A stretch of DNA of 64,000 nucleotides from Nevskiaceae bacterium (GCA_008012115.1 SSEB01000004.1:124001-188000); one strand, 5' to 3'; shown: positions 17,414 through 26,964, counted from the stretch's first letter. The notes: generated from the letters alone by a model not told the origin. Numbers and translations: made by a program.

Positions 17414-18754
17414 TTACAGCCGCGCCGACTTGCTGCGAAAGCGCAGCGACAGGCCCAACGCCGCCACCGCCAGGCCGGCGGTGAGCCCCCACCAGAGGCC
17501 GGAGGCGCCCAGCGCGGTGTGGAAGCCCAGCGTCCAGGCCACCGGCATGCCGACCAGCCAGTACGCGGCGACCGTGATCAGCATCGGCATGCGCGTATCC
17601 TTGATGCCGCGCAGCGCGCCGTTGGCGGTGACCTGCAGACCGTCGAAGAACTGGAAGGCGCCGGCCAGCCAGAGGAAGCGCACCGCGAGTTCCGCGATGC
17701 CCTCGTCGTCCGTGTACAGCGCCACCAGCAGCGGCGCCAGCAGCACCATGATGCTGGCATTGGAAGCGGCGTTGAGCACGCCCAGCTTCATGCCGGTGAT
17801 GCCGCGATGCCGCGCCTGCGTGCCGTCGCCGGCACCGATGGCGTGACCGACACGCACCGTCGTCGCCAGCCCCACGCCCAGCGGGATCATGAACAGCACC
17901 GAGGCAAAATTGATCGCCACCTGGTAGGCCGCCACCGTGGTGTCGCCGAAGCGCGCCATCCACAGCGCGGTGAGCACGAACAGGCCCGCCTCCGCCAGCA
18001 GGATCAGGCCGATGGGCAGGCCCAGGCGCAGGATCTCGCGCGCTCCGGCGCCCAGGCGCACACGCTCGCGGCGAAACAGTTGCAGCGCCCGCAGCGGCGC
18101 GTGTCGCGGATATTGCAGCGCCAGCACCGCCGCCATCAGCAGCGCGGAGATGCTGGTGGCGTAGCCGCAGCCCACCGCGCCCAGCGCGGGAAAGCCGAAC
18201 TTGCCGTACATCAGCACCCAGTCCAGCAGCAGGTTGCCCAGCAGGCCGGCGAGGCCCGACCAGAAGATCGGCCGCGTCACGCCCACGCCCTCGGCGACAT
18301 AACGCAGCACGAACCAGGCGCAGAAGCCGAAGCCGGCGAAGCAGTACACGCGCAGGAAATCCACCGCCACCTGCGCCGTCTCCGGTGCGAGACCGATGTG
18401 CATCAGCACCGGCGCGGCGAACAGTTGCGTGCCGAGCACCCAGACCAGCGACAGCAGCAGGCCCAGCCGCAGCGCCTCGCGCGCAAAGGCGCCGACGCGC
18501 GCATCGGCCTCGCCCGCGCCGGCGCGCTGCGCCACGATTGGCGAGCAGGCCATCAGCACGCCCATGAACAGAACGAAGAACACCACGTTGAGGTTGGCGC
18601 CCACCGCCACCGCGGCCAGCGCCTCCTTGCCCAGACGCCCGGCCATGATGGTGTCGACGGTGCCCATGCCCACGCCCGCCAGTTGCGCCGCGATCAGCGG
18701 CAGCGCGAGCTTGAGGATGGCCTTGGACTCGGCCTTGAATACGGTCGTGAACAT
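17414..18754 (-). CDS. MATE family multidrug efflux protein (NorM type)
   Basis: The product is a 446-residue inner-membrane protein with twelve predicted helices in two similar halves (first half LALPLIAAQLAGVGMGTVDTIMAG-like; second half from LRLGLPIGLILLAEAGLF). MATE pumps export cationic drugs in exchange for Na+ or H+. The ATG at 18754 gives the normal start MFTTVFKAE; the longer reading from 18778 would begin inside repeat copy C. The promoter region therefore overlaps the repeat, whose AT core lies about 55-100 bp upstream. Confidence 0.93.
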   Translation of the reverse strand: MFTTVFKAESKAILKLALPLIAAQLAGVGMGTVDTIMAGRLGKEALAAVAVGANLNVVFFVLFMGVLMACSPIVAQRAGAGEADARVGAFAREALRLGLLLSLVWVLGTQLFAAPVLMHIGLAPETAQVAVDFLRVYCFAGFGFCAWFVLRYVAEGVGVTRPIFWSGLAGLLGNLLLDWVLMYGKFGFPALGAVGCGYATSISALLMAAVLALQYPRHAPLRALQLFRRERVRLGAGAREILRLGLPIGLILLAEAGLFVLTALWMARFGDTTVAAYQVAINFASVLFMIPLGVGLATTVRVGHAIGAGDGTQARHRGITGMKLGVLNAASNASIMVLLAPLLVALYTDDEGIAELAVRFLWLAGAFQFFDGLQVTANGALRGIKDTRMPMLITVAAYWLVGMPVAWTLGFHTALGASGLWWGLTAGLAVAALGLSLRFRSKSARL

Positions 18755-18775
18755 GCGATGGACGGTGAAAACAAC

Positions 18776-18885
18776 CACCCGCTGTTGGCGGATGGCGTTG
18801 CAGAATTGTGATTAATTATTTATCTATTTTTAAACTGATAAATATTTTATAACTACTTGCCACCCGCCAGGGACCACAGCGGGTG
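18776..18885. repeat. AT-core inverted element, copy C (110 bp)
   Basis: CACCCGCT at 18776-18783 and AGCGGGTG at 18878-18885 flank 24-bp arms and a 46-bp core at 18808-18853. The core contains the conserved symmetric pair TATTTATC ... GATAAATA-like (C at core position 17, G at position 30). It lies in a divergent gap of about 310 bp between the MATE gene and a small plus-strand gene. The rest of that gap (18886-19066) holds nothing I recognise. Confidence 0.9.
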
Positions 18886-19066
18886 GCGCCCCGTCGATGG
18901 GCTGCGCCATTTTCGCGCATCGCGCGGCGCACCGACAGCGGGTTTTCCCCGCCGCAGGCCATAGCCGGACGCGCATCGGGCGGCCAGCGCCGCTGGTCCG
19001 CACACCGCGTCGCCCGCGACGGCACGGCGCTACCGTGCAGCCTCGCCTTTGCATCGCCGCAACCGC

Positions 19067-19333
19067 ATGCCCCACCGTTTCCACATCGTCGATGAACACA
19101 CCCTCGCCCGCCGCCTCTGGCTGAAGCGCGCGCAGGTGCTGGCGATCTTCGTCGCCGGCACCGGCTGCGGCCTGTGGCTGTCGGCCACGCAGAGCGGCCA
19201 GGCCATCGCCGCGGCGCCGGCCAGCGACGCTGCGCAGGTGACTGCCGACGCAGCCGGTGGCTGCGCGCCCGCCGTCGGCGGCGCCACGCGCCTGCGCATG
19301 GACTGCGAACTGAAATCCCTGTCGCGCGACTGA
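19067..19333 (+). CDS. Small membrane-anchored hypothetical protein
   Basis: The 88-residue product starts MPHRFHIVDEHTLARRLWLKR, then has one hydrophobic segment (AQVLAIFVAGTGCGLWLSA), and ends in a short Ala-rich and Cys-containing tail (GGCAPAV, LRMDCELKSL). I do not recognise a family. The in-frame TTG 18 bases upstream is an alternative start. It abuts putA convergently, its stop lying 3 bp from the putA stop. Coding status is plausible but not certain. Confidence 0.45.
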   Translation: MPHRFHIVDEHTLARRLWLKRAQVLAIFVAGTGCGLWLSATQSGQAIAAAPASDAAQVTADAAGGCAPAVGGATRLRMDCELKSLSRD

Positions 19334-19336
19334 GGC

Positions 19337-22300
19337 TCAACCCTGCGCCAGCAGGCGCGCGTTGCCGCCGACCGCGGCGGTGTTGATGGTGAGCGTGCGC
19401 TCGTTGACGAAGCGCAGCAGGTAGTGCGGCCCGCCCGCCTTGGGTCCCGTGCCCGACAAGCCCTCGCCGCCGAAAGGCTGCACGCCCACCACCGCGCCGG
19501 TCATGCCGCGGTTGACGTAGCAGTTGCCAGCGCGCACGCGCGCCTGCACGTGGCGCCAGGTGGACTCGATGCGTGAGTGCACGCCCAGCGTCAGGCCATA
19601 GCCGGTGGCGTTGATGGCGTCGATGACCTGGTCCAGCGCCTCGGCCGCGTAGCGGATCACGTGCAGCACCGGGCCGAAGTACTCGCCGTCGAGCTGATCG
19701 AGGCGCGCGATCTCCACCGCGCAGGGCGCGACAAAGACACCGTCGGCGCAGGCCGGCGGCAGCTCGCATTGCGCGATCAGGCGCCCCTGCTCGCGCATCG
19801 TCGCGATGTGCGCCAGCAGGCGCGCGCGCGCCGCCTCGTCGATCACCGGGCCGATATCAGTGGCGAGCAGTGCGGGATCGCCAATCACCAGCTCGCGCAT
19901 GGCGCCGGCCAGCAAATGCGTCACCTTGTCGGCGACATCGTCCTGCACGAACAGCACGCGCAGCGCCGAGCAGCGCTGGCCGGCAGAGCCGAAGGCGGAG
20001 TGGATCGCATCCTTCACCACCTGCTCCGGCAGCGCGGAAGAGTCGACGATCATCGCGTTCTGGCCGCCGGTCTCGGCAATCAGCGTGGCGATAGCGCCGT
20101 CGCGCGCGGCCAGCGTGCGGTTGATCCGTTGCGCCACTTCCACCGAGCCGGTGAAGGCGACGCCGGCGATGCGCGCGTCGGCGACCAGCGCCGCGCCGAC
20201 CTCGCCGGCACCGGTGGCCAGCTGCAGCACGCCTGCCGGCACGCCCGCATCGAGCAGCAGTTGCGTCATGTGCATGGCGATCAGCGGCGTCTGCTCCGCC
20301 GGCTTGGCGATGACCGCGTTGCCGGTGACCAGCGCCGCCGCCACCTGGCCGGTGAAAATCGCCAGCGGAAAATTCCACGGCGAGATGCAGACGAACACGC
20401 CCTTGCCGTGCAACTGCAATTCGTTGTGCTCGCCGGTGGGGCCCGGCAGCGTCTGCGGCTGCGCCATCAGCGCGCGCGCCTGCTGCGCGTAGTAGCGCAG
20501 GAAATCCACCGCCTCGCGCAGTTCGGCATTGGCGTCGGCCAGGGTCTTGCCGGCTTCGCGCAGCAGCAGGCGCAGGAACTCGGCACGACGCGCCAGCAGG
20601 CGATCGGCCGCGATCTCCAGCAACCCTGCGCGCCACGCGACGGGGCTCGCCGCCCAGGCGGCCTGCGCCGCCAGCGCCGTCTGCACCAGCGCCGGCGCCA
20701 CGGCCGGGTCCAGTGCCTGCACCTCACCCAGCACGCGGCGGCGGTCGGCGGGATCGCGCAGCGCCTGCGGCGCCTGCAGGGCCACCGGCTGCGGCGTGAC
20801 CGGCGCGGCGCGGCGCGGCATCGGCGCCGCCGTCAGGTCCAGCGCCAGTACCGCCAGCGCCGACTCGTCGGCGAAATGGATGCCCTCCGGGTTGCCTCGC
20901 CCGGCGCCGTAGAGCGCTGCCGGCAGCGGCAGGTCGGGATGGGATTTTTCCTGCTGGCCGCGCACCTGCGCGACGGGGTCAGCCGCGAGCGTCTCCGGCG
21001 GCACTTGTTCGTCGAAGATGCGGTTGACGAAGGAGGTGTTGGCGCCGTTCTCCAGCAGGCGTCGCACCAGATACGGCAACAGGTCTTCGTGCGAGCCCAC
21101 CGGCGCGTAGACGCGACAGGGCACGGCGCAGTCCTCGCGCACGACGCGGTAGAGCGATTCCCCCATGCCGTGCAGGCGCTGGAATTCGTAACCGCGATCA
21201 TCGCCGGCAAAGGCGCGCACCGCCGCCACCGTATGCGCGTTGTGGGTGGCGAACATCGGGTAGAACACCTCGCGCGCCGCCAGCAGGCGCTGCGCGCAGG
21301 CCAGATACGCGACATCGGTGTTGGCCTTGCGCGTGAACACCGGGTAGCCGGGCAGCCCCTGCTCCTGCGCACGCTTGATCTCGGTGTCCCAATAGGCGCC
21401 CTTGACCAGGCGCACGGCGAGGCGACGGCCAGTGTCGCGCGCCAGCGCCTCCAGCCAGTCGATAACGAAGATCGCGCGCTTCTGGAACGCCTGCACGGCG
21501 AGGCCGAAACCTTCCCAGCCCTGCAGCGAGGCATCGCGGAACACCGCCGCGATCACGTCCAGCGACAGCTCCAGCCGGTCCGCTTCCTCGGCATCGACGG
21601 TGAGGCCGATGCCCTGCGCGCGCGCCGCCTGCGCCAGCGCCAGCAGGCGCGGTGTGAGTTCCGCCAGCACCCGCTCGCGCTGCGCCACCTCATAGCGGGG
21701 ATGCAGCGCCGAGAGTTTCACCGAGATGCCGGGCCGCGCGGCCACCTCGCCACCCGACGCACTGGCACCGATGGCGGCGATGGCGTCGTGATAGGCGCGC
21801 AGGTAGCGCTCGGCATCGCCCGCGGTCAGTGCCGCCTCGCCCAGCATGTCGTAGGAATGCCGGTAGGCGCGCTGGGATTTACCCTGGGCGTGGCGCAGCG
21901 CCTCGCCGATGTCGCGTCCCATCACGAACTGGCCGCCCATCATGCGCATCGCCTGGCGGATGGCGAGCTTGATCACCGGCTCGGTGGAGCGGCCGATGAG
22001 ACGGTTGATCGCCGCGCGGAAATTGCCGGTGGTCTGCGGCGTCAGGCGCACCAGGCGGCCGGTCAGCATCAGGCCCCAGGTGGAGGCGTTGACGAACAGC
22101 GAATCCGAGCGGCCCAGATGCGCCTCCCAGTCGGCCTCGGCGAGCTTGTCGGCGATCAGCTTCTCCGCCGTCGCCTCGTCGGGAATGCGCAGCAGCGCCT
22201 CGGCCAGGCACATCAGCAGCACGCCCTCCTCGGACGACAGGTCGTACTGGTGCATGAAGGCATCGAGCGGCGACTGCTCGTCCTTGAGCTGGCGCACCCG

Positions 22301-22483
22301 CGCCACCCAGTCCGCGGCCACGGCGACGGCGCGCGTGCTGGCTTCGCCGGCGCCGGCGGCTTGCAGCAGGCGCTCGAGCAGTGCGGACTCGTCGGCGAGA
22401 AAATGGGCCGTGATCGCCGCGCGCAAGGCCTCGCGCCGGGGCGGCGGCGCGGCAAAGACGAAGCGCGGCGTGTCGCCGCTCAT
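19337..22483 (-). CDS. putA: Bifunctional proline dehydrogenase / L-glutamate gamma-semialdehyde dehydrogenase (PutA)
   Basis: The 1048-residue protein oxidises proline to glutamate. The FAD-dependent proline dehydrogenase barrel shows SALHPRYEVAQ, RLVKGAYWDTEIK and RVYAPVGSHEDLLPYLVRR. The NAD-dependent aldehyde dehydrogenase domain shows SPWNFPLAIFTGQ, AFTGSVEVA, ETGGQNAMIVDSSALPE and the catalytic Cys in GSAGQRCSALR. There is no N-terminal ribbon-helix-helix domain, so it is not autorepressing like E. coli PutA; the length fits the short type A enzymes. The ATG at 22483 overlaps the GNAT stop (ATGA), implying coupled translation. Confidence 0.96.
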   Translation of the reverse strand: MSGDTPRFVFAAPPPRREALRAAITAHFLADESALLERLLQAAGAGEASTRAVAVAADWVARVRQLKDEQSPLDAFMHQYDLSSEEGVLLMCLAEALLRIPDEATAEKLIADKLAEADWEAHLGRSDSLFVNASTWGLMLTGRLVRLTPQTTGNFRAAINRLIGRSTEPVIKLAIRQAMRMMGGQFVMGRDIGEALRHAQGKSQRAYRHSYDMLGEAALTAGDAERYLRAYHDAIAAIGASASGGEVAARPGISVKLSALHPRYEVAQRERVLAELTPRLLALAQAARAQGIGLTVDAEEADRLELSLDVIAAVFRDASLQGWEGFGLAVQAFQKRAIFVIDWLEALARDTGRRLAVRLVKGAYWDTEIKRAQEQGLPGYPVFTRKANTDVAYLACAQRLLAAREVFYPMFATHNAHTVAAVRAFAGDDRGYEFQRLHGMGESLYRVVREDCAVPCRVYAPVGSHEDLLPYLVRRLLENGANTSFVNRIFDEQVPPETLAADPVAQVRGQQEKSHPDLPLPAALYGAGRGNPEGIHFADESALAVLALDLTAAPMPRRAAPVTPQPVALQAPQALRDPADRRRVLGEVQALDPAVAPALVQTALAAQAAWAASPVAWRAGLLEIAADRLLARRAEFLRLLLREAGKTLADANAELREAVDFLRYYAQQARALMAQPQTLPGPTGEHNELQLHGKGVFVCISPWNFPLAIFTGQVAAALVTGNAVIAKPAEQTPLIAMHMTQLLLDAGVPAGVLQLATGAGEVGAALVADARIAGVAFTGSVEVAQRINRTLAARDGAIATLIAETGGQNAMIVDSSALPEQVVKDAIHSAFGSAGQRCSALRVLFVQDDVADKVTHLLAGAMRELVIGDPALLATDIGPVIDEAARARLLAHIATMREQGRLIAQCELPPACADGVFVAPCAVEIARLDQLDGEYFGPVLHVIRYAAEALDQVIDAINATGYGLTLGVHSRIESTWRHVQARVRAGNCYVNRGMTGAVVGVQPFGGEGLSGTGPKAGGPHYLLRFVNERTLTINTAAVGGNARLLAQG

Positions 22484-22968
22484 GGCTCGGGCAGGCCCAG
22501 GCGCTTGAGCGCGTCGCCGGTGACGCGCTGCACCGTCCAATCGCCCATCGGCGTGGCGCCCAGGGCGCGATAGAAACGCAGCGCCGGTTCGTTCCAGTCC
22601 AGTACGCTCCACTCCAGCCGCCCGCAGCCCCGCTCCACCGCCTGGCGCGCAACGAATTTCAGCAGCGCCTTGCCCAGCCCGCGTCCGCGCGCCGCCGGCC
22701 GCACGTACAGGTCTTCGAGATAGATGCCCGGCTTGGCGACGAAGGTGGAGTAGTTGCGGAAATACAGCGCGAAACCTTCCGGCTTGCCGTCGATCTCGCC
22801 GATCAGCACTTCGGCGCAGGGGCGCGGCCCGAACAGGTCGCGCGACAGCGCATCCTCGGTGGCGGTGACTTCGTGCAGCAGCTTTTCGTACTCGGCCAGT
22901 TCCCGCACGAAGGCGAGAATCAGCGCCGCATCGCTGCGGCGGGCGTCGCGGATACGGATGGCGGACAT
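22480..22968 (-). CDS. GNAT family N-acetyltransferase (diamine acetyltransferase-like)
   Basis: The 162-residue protein has the acetyl-CoA-binding motif VRPAARGRGLGKALL (R-x-x-G-x-G/A) and the C-terminal WNEPALRFYRALGATPM segment. FRNYSTFVAKPGIYLEDLYV closely matches spermidine/spermine acetyltransferase-like GNATs, so a polyamine or diamine substrate is possible but not shown. It is the first gene of a two-gene unit with putA (four-base overlap). Repeat copy D lies in the divergent gap between it and cutA. Confidence 0.9.
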   Translation of the reverse strand: MSAIRIRDARRSDAALILAFVRELAEYEKLLHEVTATEDALSRDLFGPRPCAEVLIGEIDGKPEGFALYFRNYSTFVAKPGIYLEDLYVRPAARGRGLGKALLKFVARQAVERGCGRLEWSVLDWNEPALRFYRALGATPMGDWTVQRVTGDALKRLGLPEP

Positions 22969-23050
22969 TGATCGGCGGGTCCCTTCGATGACGGTGGCGC
23001 GTTGCAGACTAGCGCAGGCGCAGGCAGGTGGCCTGAGATGTTTTCCGCGT

Positions 23051-23160
23051 CACCCGCTCAACCCGCCGGAGCGGTTGCTGTTGTTATTATTTAGAGTATG
23101 TTTTTAAATCCATGCGACTTTACATAACAACTTTCCCGTGCGGCGGTGCGATTGCGGGTG
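23051..23160. repeat. AT-core inverted element, copy D (110 bp, degenerate)
   Basis: CACCCGCT at 23051-23058 faces TGCGGGTG at 23153-23160 (one mismatch to the family box). The 46-bp core at 23083-23128 keeps its GTTATTA left end and ATAAC right end but has gained several G and C bases internally. Even in this decayed copy both arms remain exactly 24 bp. It lies between the divergent GNAT and cutA genes, ending 28 bp before the cutA start. Confidence 0.8.
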
Positions 23161-23188
23161 ATCGCCGCAAAGCCCAGAATCGCCGCCC

Positions 23189-23512
23189 ATGACTGCGCCC
23201 GACGCCATCCATCTCGTCTTCGTCACCTGCCCGCCCGCGCAGGCGGAGGCGCTGGCCGCCGCCTTGGTGGAAAACGGCGTGGCGGCCTGCGTCAACCTGC
23301 TGCCGCAGGTGCGCTCGGTGTACCGCTGGCAGGGCGAGGTGCAGCGCGACGACGAAACCCTGCTGCTGATCAAGGCGCCGGCGAACGGCTTCGCGCGTCT
23401 GAAGCAGGCGATCCTGGCGCGGCATCCCTACGAACTTCCGGAGATCGTCGCGGTCCACCCGGCAGACGGCCATGCGCCCTACTTCGACTGGATCCTCTCC
23501 GCTGCGCCCTGA
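23189..23512 (+). CDS. cutA: Divalent cation tolerance protein CutA
   Basis: The 107-residue protein matches the trimeric CutA family: HLVFVTCPPAQAEALAAALVENGVAACVNLLP, SVYRWQGEVQRDDETLLLIKA and YELPEIVAVHPADGHAPYFDWI, in short conserved blocks. It is linked to copper tolerance and is near dsbD in many Gammaproteobacteria. Only one base separates its stop from the next start, so the cutA, nDsbD and tlpA genes form a tight unit. Confidence 0.94.
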   Translation: MTAPDAIHLVFVTCPPAQAEALAAALVENGVAACVNLLPQVRSVYRWQGEVQRDDETLLLIKAPANGFARLKQAILARHPYELPEIVAVHPADGHAPYFDWILSAAP

Positions 23513-23513
23513 C

Positions 23514-23963
23514 ATGCGACCGCTGACCCTCCTGCTCTGCGCCCTGCTCGGCGCGTTGCCGCTTGCCAGCGGCGCGCAGGGCCTGTGGCCGCATGCCGGT
23601 GGCGAGCCCGCGCTGCCGACCGTGGACCAGGCCTTCGAGCTGCAGCCGGCTGAGCGCATCGACGGCCGCGTGCGCATCACCTGGCTGGTCGGCAAGGGGG
23701 CTTACCTCTACCGCGAGCGCCTGCGTTTCGAATCCGCCGATCCCGCCGGCGTCGCCCTGCCCGCGCCGAAGCTGCCGGCCGGCGAACGCCACCACGACGA
23801 GCATTTCGGCGACGTGCACATCTACCGCGCCGGCCTGCTGACCGCGGAATTTCCCGCCGGCGTGCCGGCCTCGCGCAAGCTCAAGGTCAGCTACCAGGGC
23901 TGCGCCGACAGCGGCGTGTGCTATCCCCCGCAATCCCGCATTCTCGACCTGCCCGCGCCATGA
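23514..23963 (+). CDS. Stand-alone DsbD N-terminal (nDsbD) domain protein
   Basis: The 149-residue protein has a signal peptide (RPLTLLLCALLGALPLASG) followed by a complete nDsbD immunoglobulin-like domain. It ends with YQGCADSGVCYPPQSRILDL, which aligns with the active-site cysteines 103 and 109 of E. coli DsbD. The eight-helix membrane domain and the C-terminal thioredoxin domain of full-length DsbD are absent; the ORF ends and overlaps the tlpA-like start (ATGA). It may accept electrons from another membrane protein such as a CcdA homologue, or be a reduced relic. It lies where full-length dsbD normally sits (cutA-dsbD-...-aroQ). Confidence 0.85.
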   Translation: MRPLTLLLCALLGALPLASGAQGLWPHAGGEPALPTVDQAFELQPAERIDGRVRITWLVGKGAYLYRERLRFESADPAGVALPAPKLPAGERHHDEHFGDVHIYRAGLLTAEFPAGVPASRKLKVSYQGCADSGVCYPPQSRILDLPAP

Positions 23964-24493
23964 AACCCGCCACCCGCAAGACCCTGCTGATCATGGTGCT
24001 GGCCCTGGCCGGCGTGCTGGCCGGGTTCTGGACCAGCGCCCGCTGGTCGACCCTGGGCGGCGGCGGCGCACCCCAGCCCGCGCCGGCGCTGGCGTTCGAG
24101 GATCTCGACGGCAAGACCCGCTCGCTCAGCGACTGGCGCGGCAAGCTGCTGCTGGTGAACTTCTGGGCGACCTGGTGCGCCCCCTGCCTCAAGGAAATGC
24201 CGCTGCTGATCAAGGCGCAGAAGCAGTTCGGCGCGCGCGGCCTGCAGGTGGTCGGCCCGGCGCTGGACGACGCTGACGCGGTGCGCAAGCTCGCCGCCCA
24301 GCTTGGCGTCAGCTATCCGGTCATGGCAGACTTCGCCTCCGCCGACAAGGCCATGTCGCAACTGGGCAACACCAGCGGCGCACTGCCCTTCTCGGTCTTC
24401 ATCGACGCGCAGGGGCGCATCGTCAAGACCGTGCTCGGCGGTTTGCACGAGGATGATCTCAATCAGCTCGTGGTGCGGTACCTGCCGCAGTAG
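23960..24493 (+). CDS. TlpA/ResA-like thioredoxin-fold protein, membrane-anchored
   Basis: The 177-residue protein has an N-terminal uncleaved or cleavable hydrophobic helix (KTLLIMVLALAGVLAGFW) and a periplasmic TlpA-like domain. The active site is WCAPC in NFWATWCAPCLKEMP, and the cis-Pro loop is GALPFSVFID. It should act as a periplasmic disulfide reductant, for example in cytochrome c maturation. It overlaps the nDsbD gene by four bases, which makes it the obvious redox partner for that isolated domain. Confidence 0.9.
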   Translation: MKPATRKTLLIMVLALAGVLAGFWTSARWSTLGGGGAPQPAPALAFEDLDGKTRSLSDWRGKLLLVNFWATWCAPCLKEMPLLIKAQKQFGARGLQVVGPALDDADAVRKLAAQLGVSYPVMADFASADKAMSQLGNTSGALPFSVFIDAQGRIVKTVLGGLHEDDLNQLVVRYLPQ

Positions 24494-24606
24494 CAAAATC
24501 AAAATGACGGCAACGTCGTCGAAATTGCCATCATCTGCTGGCATCTTGTTTTTTTCTCGCGGTTTCAGGCAGAATCCGGGCTCACCTTGAGTCGACGGGT
24601 TCGCCC

Positions 24607-25053
24607 TTGAGCCATCTCCTGCTGCTGAACGGTCCCAATCTCAACCTGCTGGGCACGCGCGAGCCCGGCATCTACGGGACGGCGACGCTGGCCGACATCG
24701 AGTCCGGCCTGCGCGCGGAAGCGGCCCAGTTGGGACACCAGCTCGACTGCTACCAGAGCAACCAGGAAGGCCTCCTGGTGGACCGCATCCACGCGGCCCG
24801 CAAGGACGGCGTCAGCTTCATCCTGATCAATCCCGGCGCCTATACGCACACCAGCGTCGCCCTGCGCGACGCCCTGCTCGGCGTCGGCATTCCGTTCATC
24901 GAAATCCACCTGTCGAACGTCTTCACCCGCGAGCCGTTCCGGCATCACTCGTATTTTTCCGATATCGCCGTCGGCTGCATCGTCGGCCTCGGCCCGCTGG
25001 GATACCGGCTGGCCTTGCAGGCCGCGCACGCGCGCCTGACGGCAAAACCCTAA
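24607..25053 (+). CDS. aroQ: Type II 3-dehydroquinate dehydratase
   Basis: This dodecameric shikimate-pathway enzyme converts 3-dehydroquinate to 3-dehydroshikimate. The 148-residue protein has [20 protein letters not shown] with the catalytic Tyr, [17 protein letters not shown] and the catalytic His in [18 protein letters not shown]. The start is a TTG at 24607, as no ATG precedes the conserved N-terminus. The order aroQ-accB-accC is conserved across Gammaproteobacteria; accB begins 13 bp after the stop. Confidence 0.95.
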   Translation: MSHLLLLNGPNLNLLGTREPGIYGTATLADIESGLRAEAAQLGHQLDCYQSNQEGLLVDRIHAARKDGVSFILINPGAYTHTSVALRDALLGVGIPFIEIHLSNVFTREPFRHHSYFSDIAVGCIVGLGPLGYRLALQAAHARLTAKP

Positions 25054-25066
25054 AAGGCACCCCACC

Positions 25067-25537
25067 ATGGATCTCCGCAAGATCAAGACCCTCATCGACC
25101 TCGTACAGGAATCCGGCATCGCCGAACTGGAGGTGAAGGAAGGCGAGGAATCGGTGCGCATCAGCCGCCATTCCGGCCCGGTGACGCAGCTGGTCAGCGC
25201 GCCTGCCCTTGCCGCCGCGCCCGCAACCCCTGCGGCACCGGCGGTGGCTGCCTCGCCCGCACCCGCTGTTGCACCGGCGGCGGAAAAGCCCAAGGCGGAG
25301 CATCGCCACGTGGTGAGGTCGCCGATGGTCGGCACCTTCTACCGCTGCCCCTCGCCGGGCGCCAAGTCCTTTGTCGAGGTCGGCCAGACGGTCAAGCAGG
25401 GCCAGACGCTGTGCATCATCGAAGCCATGAAGATGCTCAACCAGATCGAGGCCGACAAGTCCGGCGTCATTGCCGAAGTGCTCGTGGAGAACGAGCGTCC
25501 CGTGGAATTCGACCAGCCGCTGTTCGTCATCGAGTGA
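25067..25537 (+). CDS. accB: Biotin carboxyl carrier protein of acetyl-CoA carboxylase
   Basis: The 156-residue protein has the N-terminal BCCP motif ([20 protein letters not shown]), an Ala/Pro-rich flexible linker around residues 45-85 and a C-terminal biotinyl domain with EAMKM, whose Lys122 is the biotin attachment site. It carries the carboxyl group from AccC to the AccAD transferase in fatty acid synthesis. It is co-transcribed with accC. Thirteen bases at its 3' end (CGTCATCGAGTGA) recur 35 bp downstream, in front of accC. Confidence 0.96.
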   Translation: MDLRKIKTLIDLVQESGIAELEVKEGEESVRISRHSGPVTQLVSAPALAAAPATPAAPAVAASPAPAVAPAAEKPKAEHRHVVRSPMVGTFYRCPSPGAKSFVEVGQTVKQGQTLCIIEAMKMLNQIEADKSGVIAEVLVENERPVEFDQPLFVIE

Positions 25538-25585
25538 TGACGGAAGCAATGATCAGCCCCGTCATCGAGTGAGCGCGGTCGCGCC

Positions 25586-26944
25586 ATGAAAGAAATCAAG
25601 AAAATCCTGATCGCCAACCGCGGCGAGATCGCGCTGCGCATCCTGCGCTGCTGCCGGGAACTGGGCATCAAGACCGTGGCGGTGTATTCCACCGCCGATC
25701 GCGACCTCAAGCATGTGCTGCTGGCTGACGAAGCCGTGTGCATCGGCCCCGCGCCCGCCACCAAGAGCTACCTCAACATGGCGGCGCTGATTTCCGCCGC
25801 CGAGGTGACACAGGCCGACGCCGTGCACCCGGGCTACGGCTTCCTCTCCGAGAACGCGGACTTCGCCGAGAGCGTCGAGAAATCGGGCTTCATTTTTATC
25901 GGCCCTCGCCCCGAAACCATCCGCCTGATGGGCTCCAAGACCAACGCCAAGGCGGAGATGATCGCCGCCGGCGTGCCCTGCGTCCCCGGCTCCGACGGCG
26001 TGCTGCCGGAGGACGACGCCGCCTGCCGCGAGATTGCGCAGCGCGTCGGCTACCCGGTGCTGATCAAGGCCGCTTCCGGTGGCGGCGGCCGCGGCATGCA
26101 GGTGGTGCGCAGTGAGGACGAGTTGATCGAGAAGATCAACATCGCGCGCACCGAGGCGCTCAACGCCTTCAAGGACGCCTCGGTGTTCCTGGAGAAATAT
26201 CTGGAAGTGCCGCGCCACATCGAGTTCCAGGTGCTTTCCGACGGCAACGGCCACGCTATTCACCTGGGCGAACGCGACTGCTCGATGCAGCGCCGCAACC
26301 AGAAGGTGGTGGAAGAGTCGCCCGCGCCGGGCATCACGCAAGAGCAGCGCGACGAGATCGGCAGCCTCTGCGTCGAAGCCTGCAAGCGCATCGGCTACCG
26401 CGGCGCTGGCACCTTCGAGTTCCTCTACGACAACGGGCATTTCTACTTCATCGAGATGAATACCCGCATCCAGGTCGAACACCCGGTCACCGAGCAGGTG
26501 ACGGGCATGGACCTGATCAAGGCGCAGATCCGCATCGCCGCGGGCCTGGGCCTCAAGAAGCAGCAGCGCCACGTCAAGCTGCGCGGCCACGCCATCGAAT
26601 GCCGCATCAACGCTGAAAACGCGCGCACCTTCGTACCCTCGCCCGGCGAGATCAAGAAGTACCACGCTCCTGGCGGTCCGGGCATCCGCCTGGACACCCA
26701 CATCTACGCCGGCTACAAGGTGCCGCCGCACTACGACTCGATGATCGGAAAGCTCATCGCCTATGGCTCCGACCGCAAGTCGGCCATCGCGCGCATGAAG
26801 CAGGCACTGTCGGAGATGGTGGTCGAAGGCATCCATACCAATATCCCGCTGCAGCGCCGCATCATGGAGGACAGTGTTTTCCGCGACGGCGCCCACAACA
26901 TCCACTATCTGGAGAAGATGCTGGAGCAGTGGGAGAAGGAATAA
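25586..26944 (+). CDS. accC: Biotin carboxylase subunit of acetyl-CoA carboxylase
   Basis: The 452-residue ATP-grasp enzyme carboxylates the biotin on AccB. Visible signatures are [16 protein letters not shown], the glycine-rich loop [28 protein letters not shown] and [16 protein letters not shown] with the catalytic Glu/Arg cluster. The length is normal. A hairpin resembling a terminator lies 20 bp after the stop, and the prmA gene often found next in Gammaproteobacteria is absent. Confidence 0.97.
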   Translation: MKEIKKILIANRGEIALRILRCCRELGIKTVAVYSTADRDLKHVLLADEAVCIGPAPATKSYLNMAALISAAEVTQADAVHPGYGFLSENADFAESVEKSGFIFIGPRPETIRLMGSKTNAKAEMIAAGVPCVPGSDGVLPEDDAACREIAQRVGYPVLIKAASGGGGRGMQVVRSEDELIEKINIARTEALNAFKDASVFLEKYLEVPRHIEFQVLSDGNGHAIHLGERDCSMQRRNQKVVEESPAPGITQEQRDEIGSLCVEACKRIGYRGAGTFEFLYDNGHFYFIEMNTRIQVEHPVTEQVTGMDLIKAQIRIAAGLGLKKQQRHVKLRGHAIECRINAENARTFVPSPGEIKKYHAPGGPGIRLDTHIYAGYKVPPHYDSMIGKLIAYGSDRKSAIARMKQALSEMVVEGIHTNIPLQRRIMEDSVFRDGAHNIHYLEKMLEQWEKE

Positions 26945-26964
26945 GTCGCGCCCGCTTCGCCAGC

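Noticed and set aside
19577-22573. Very long plus-strand ORF opposite putA
   Set aside because: It is an antisense shadow created by high-GC codon bias; the composition (rich in Arg, His, Gln) is not protein-like and putA is certain.
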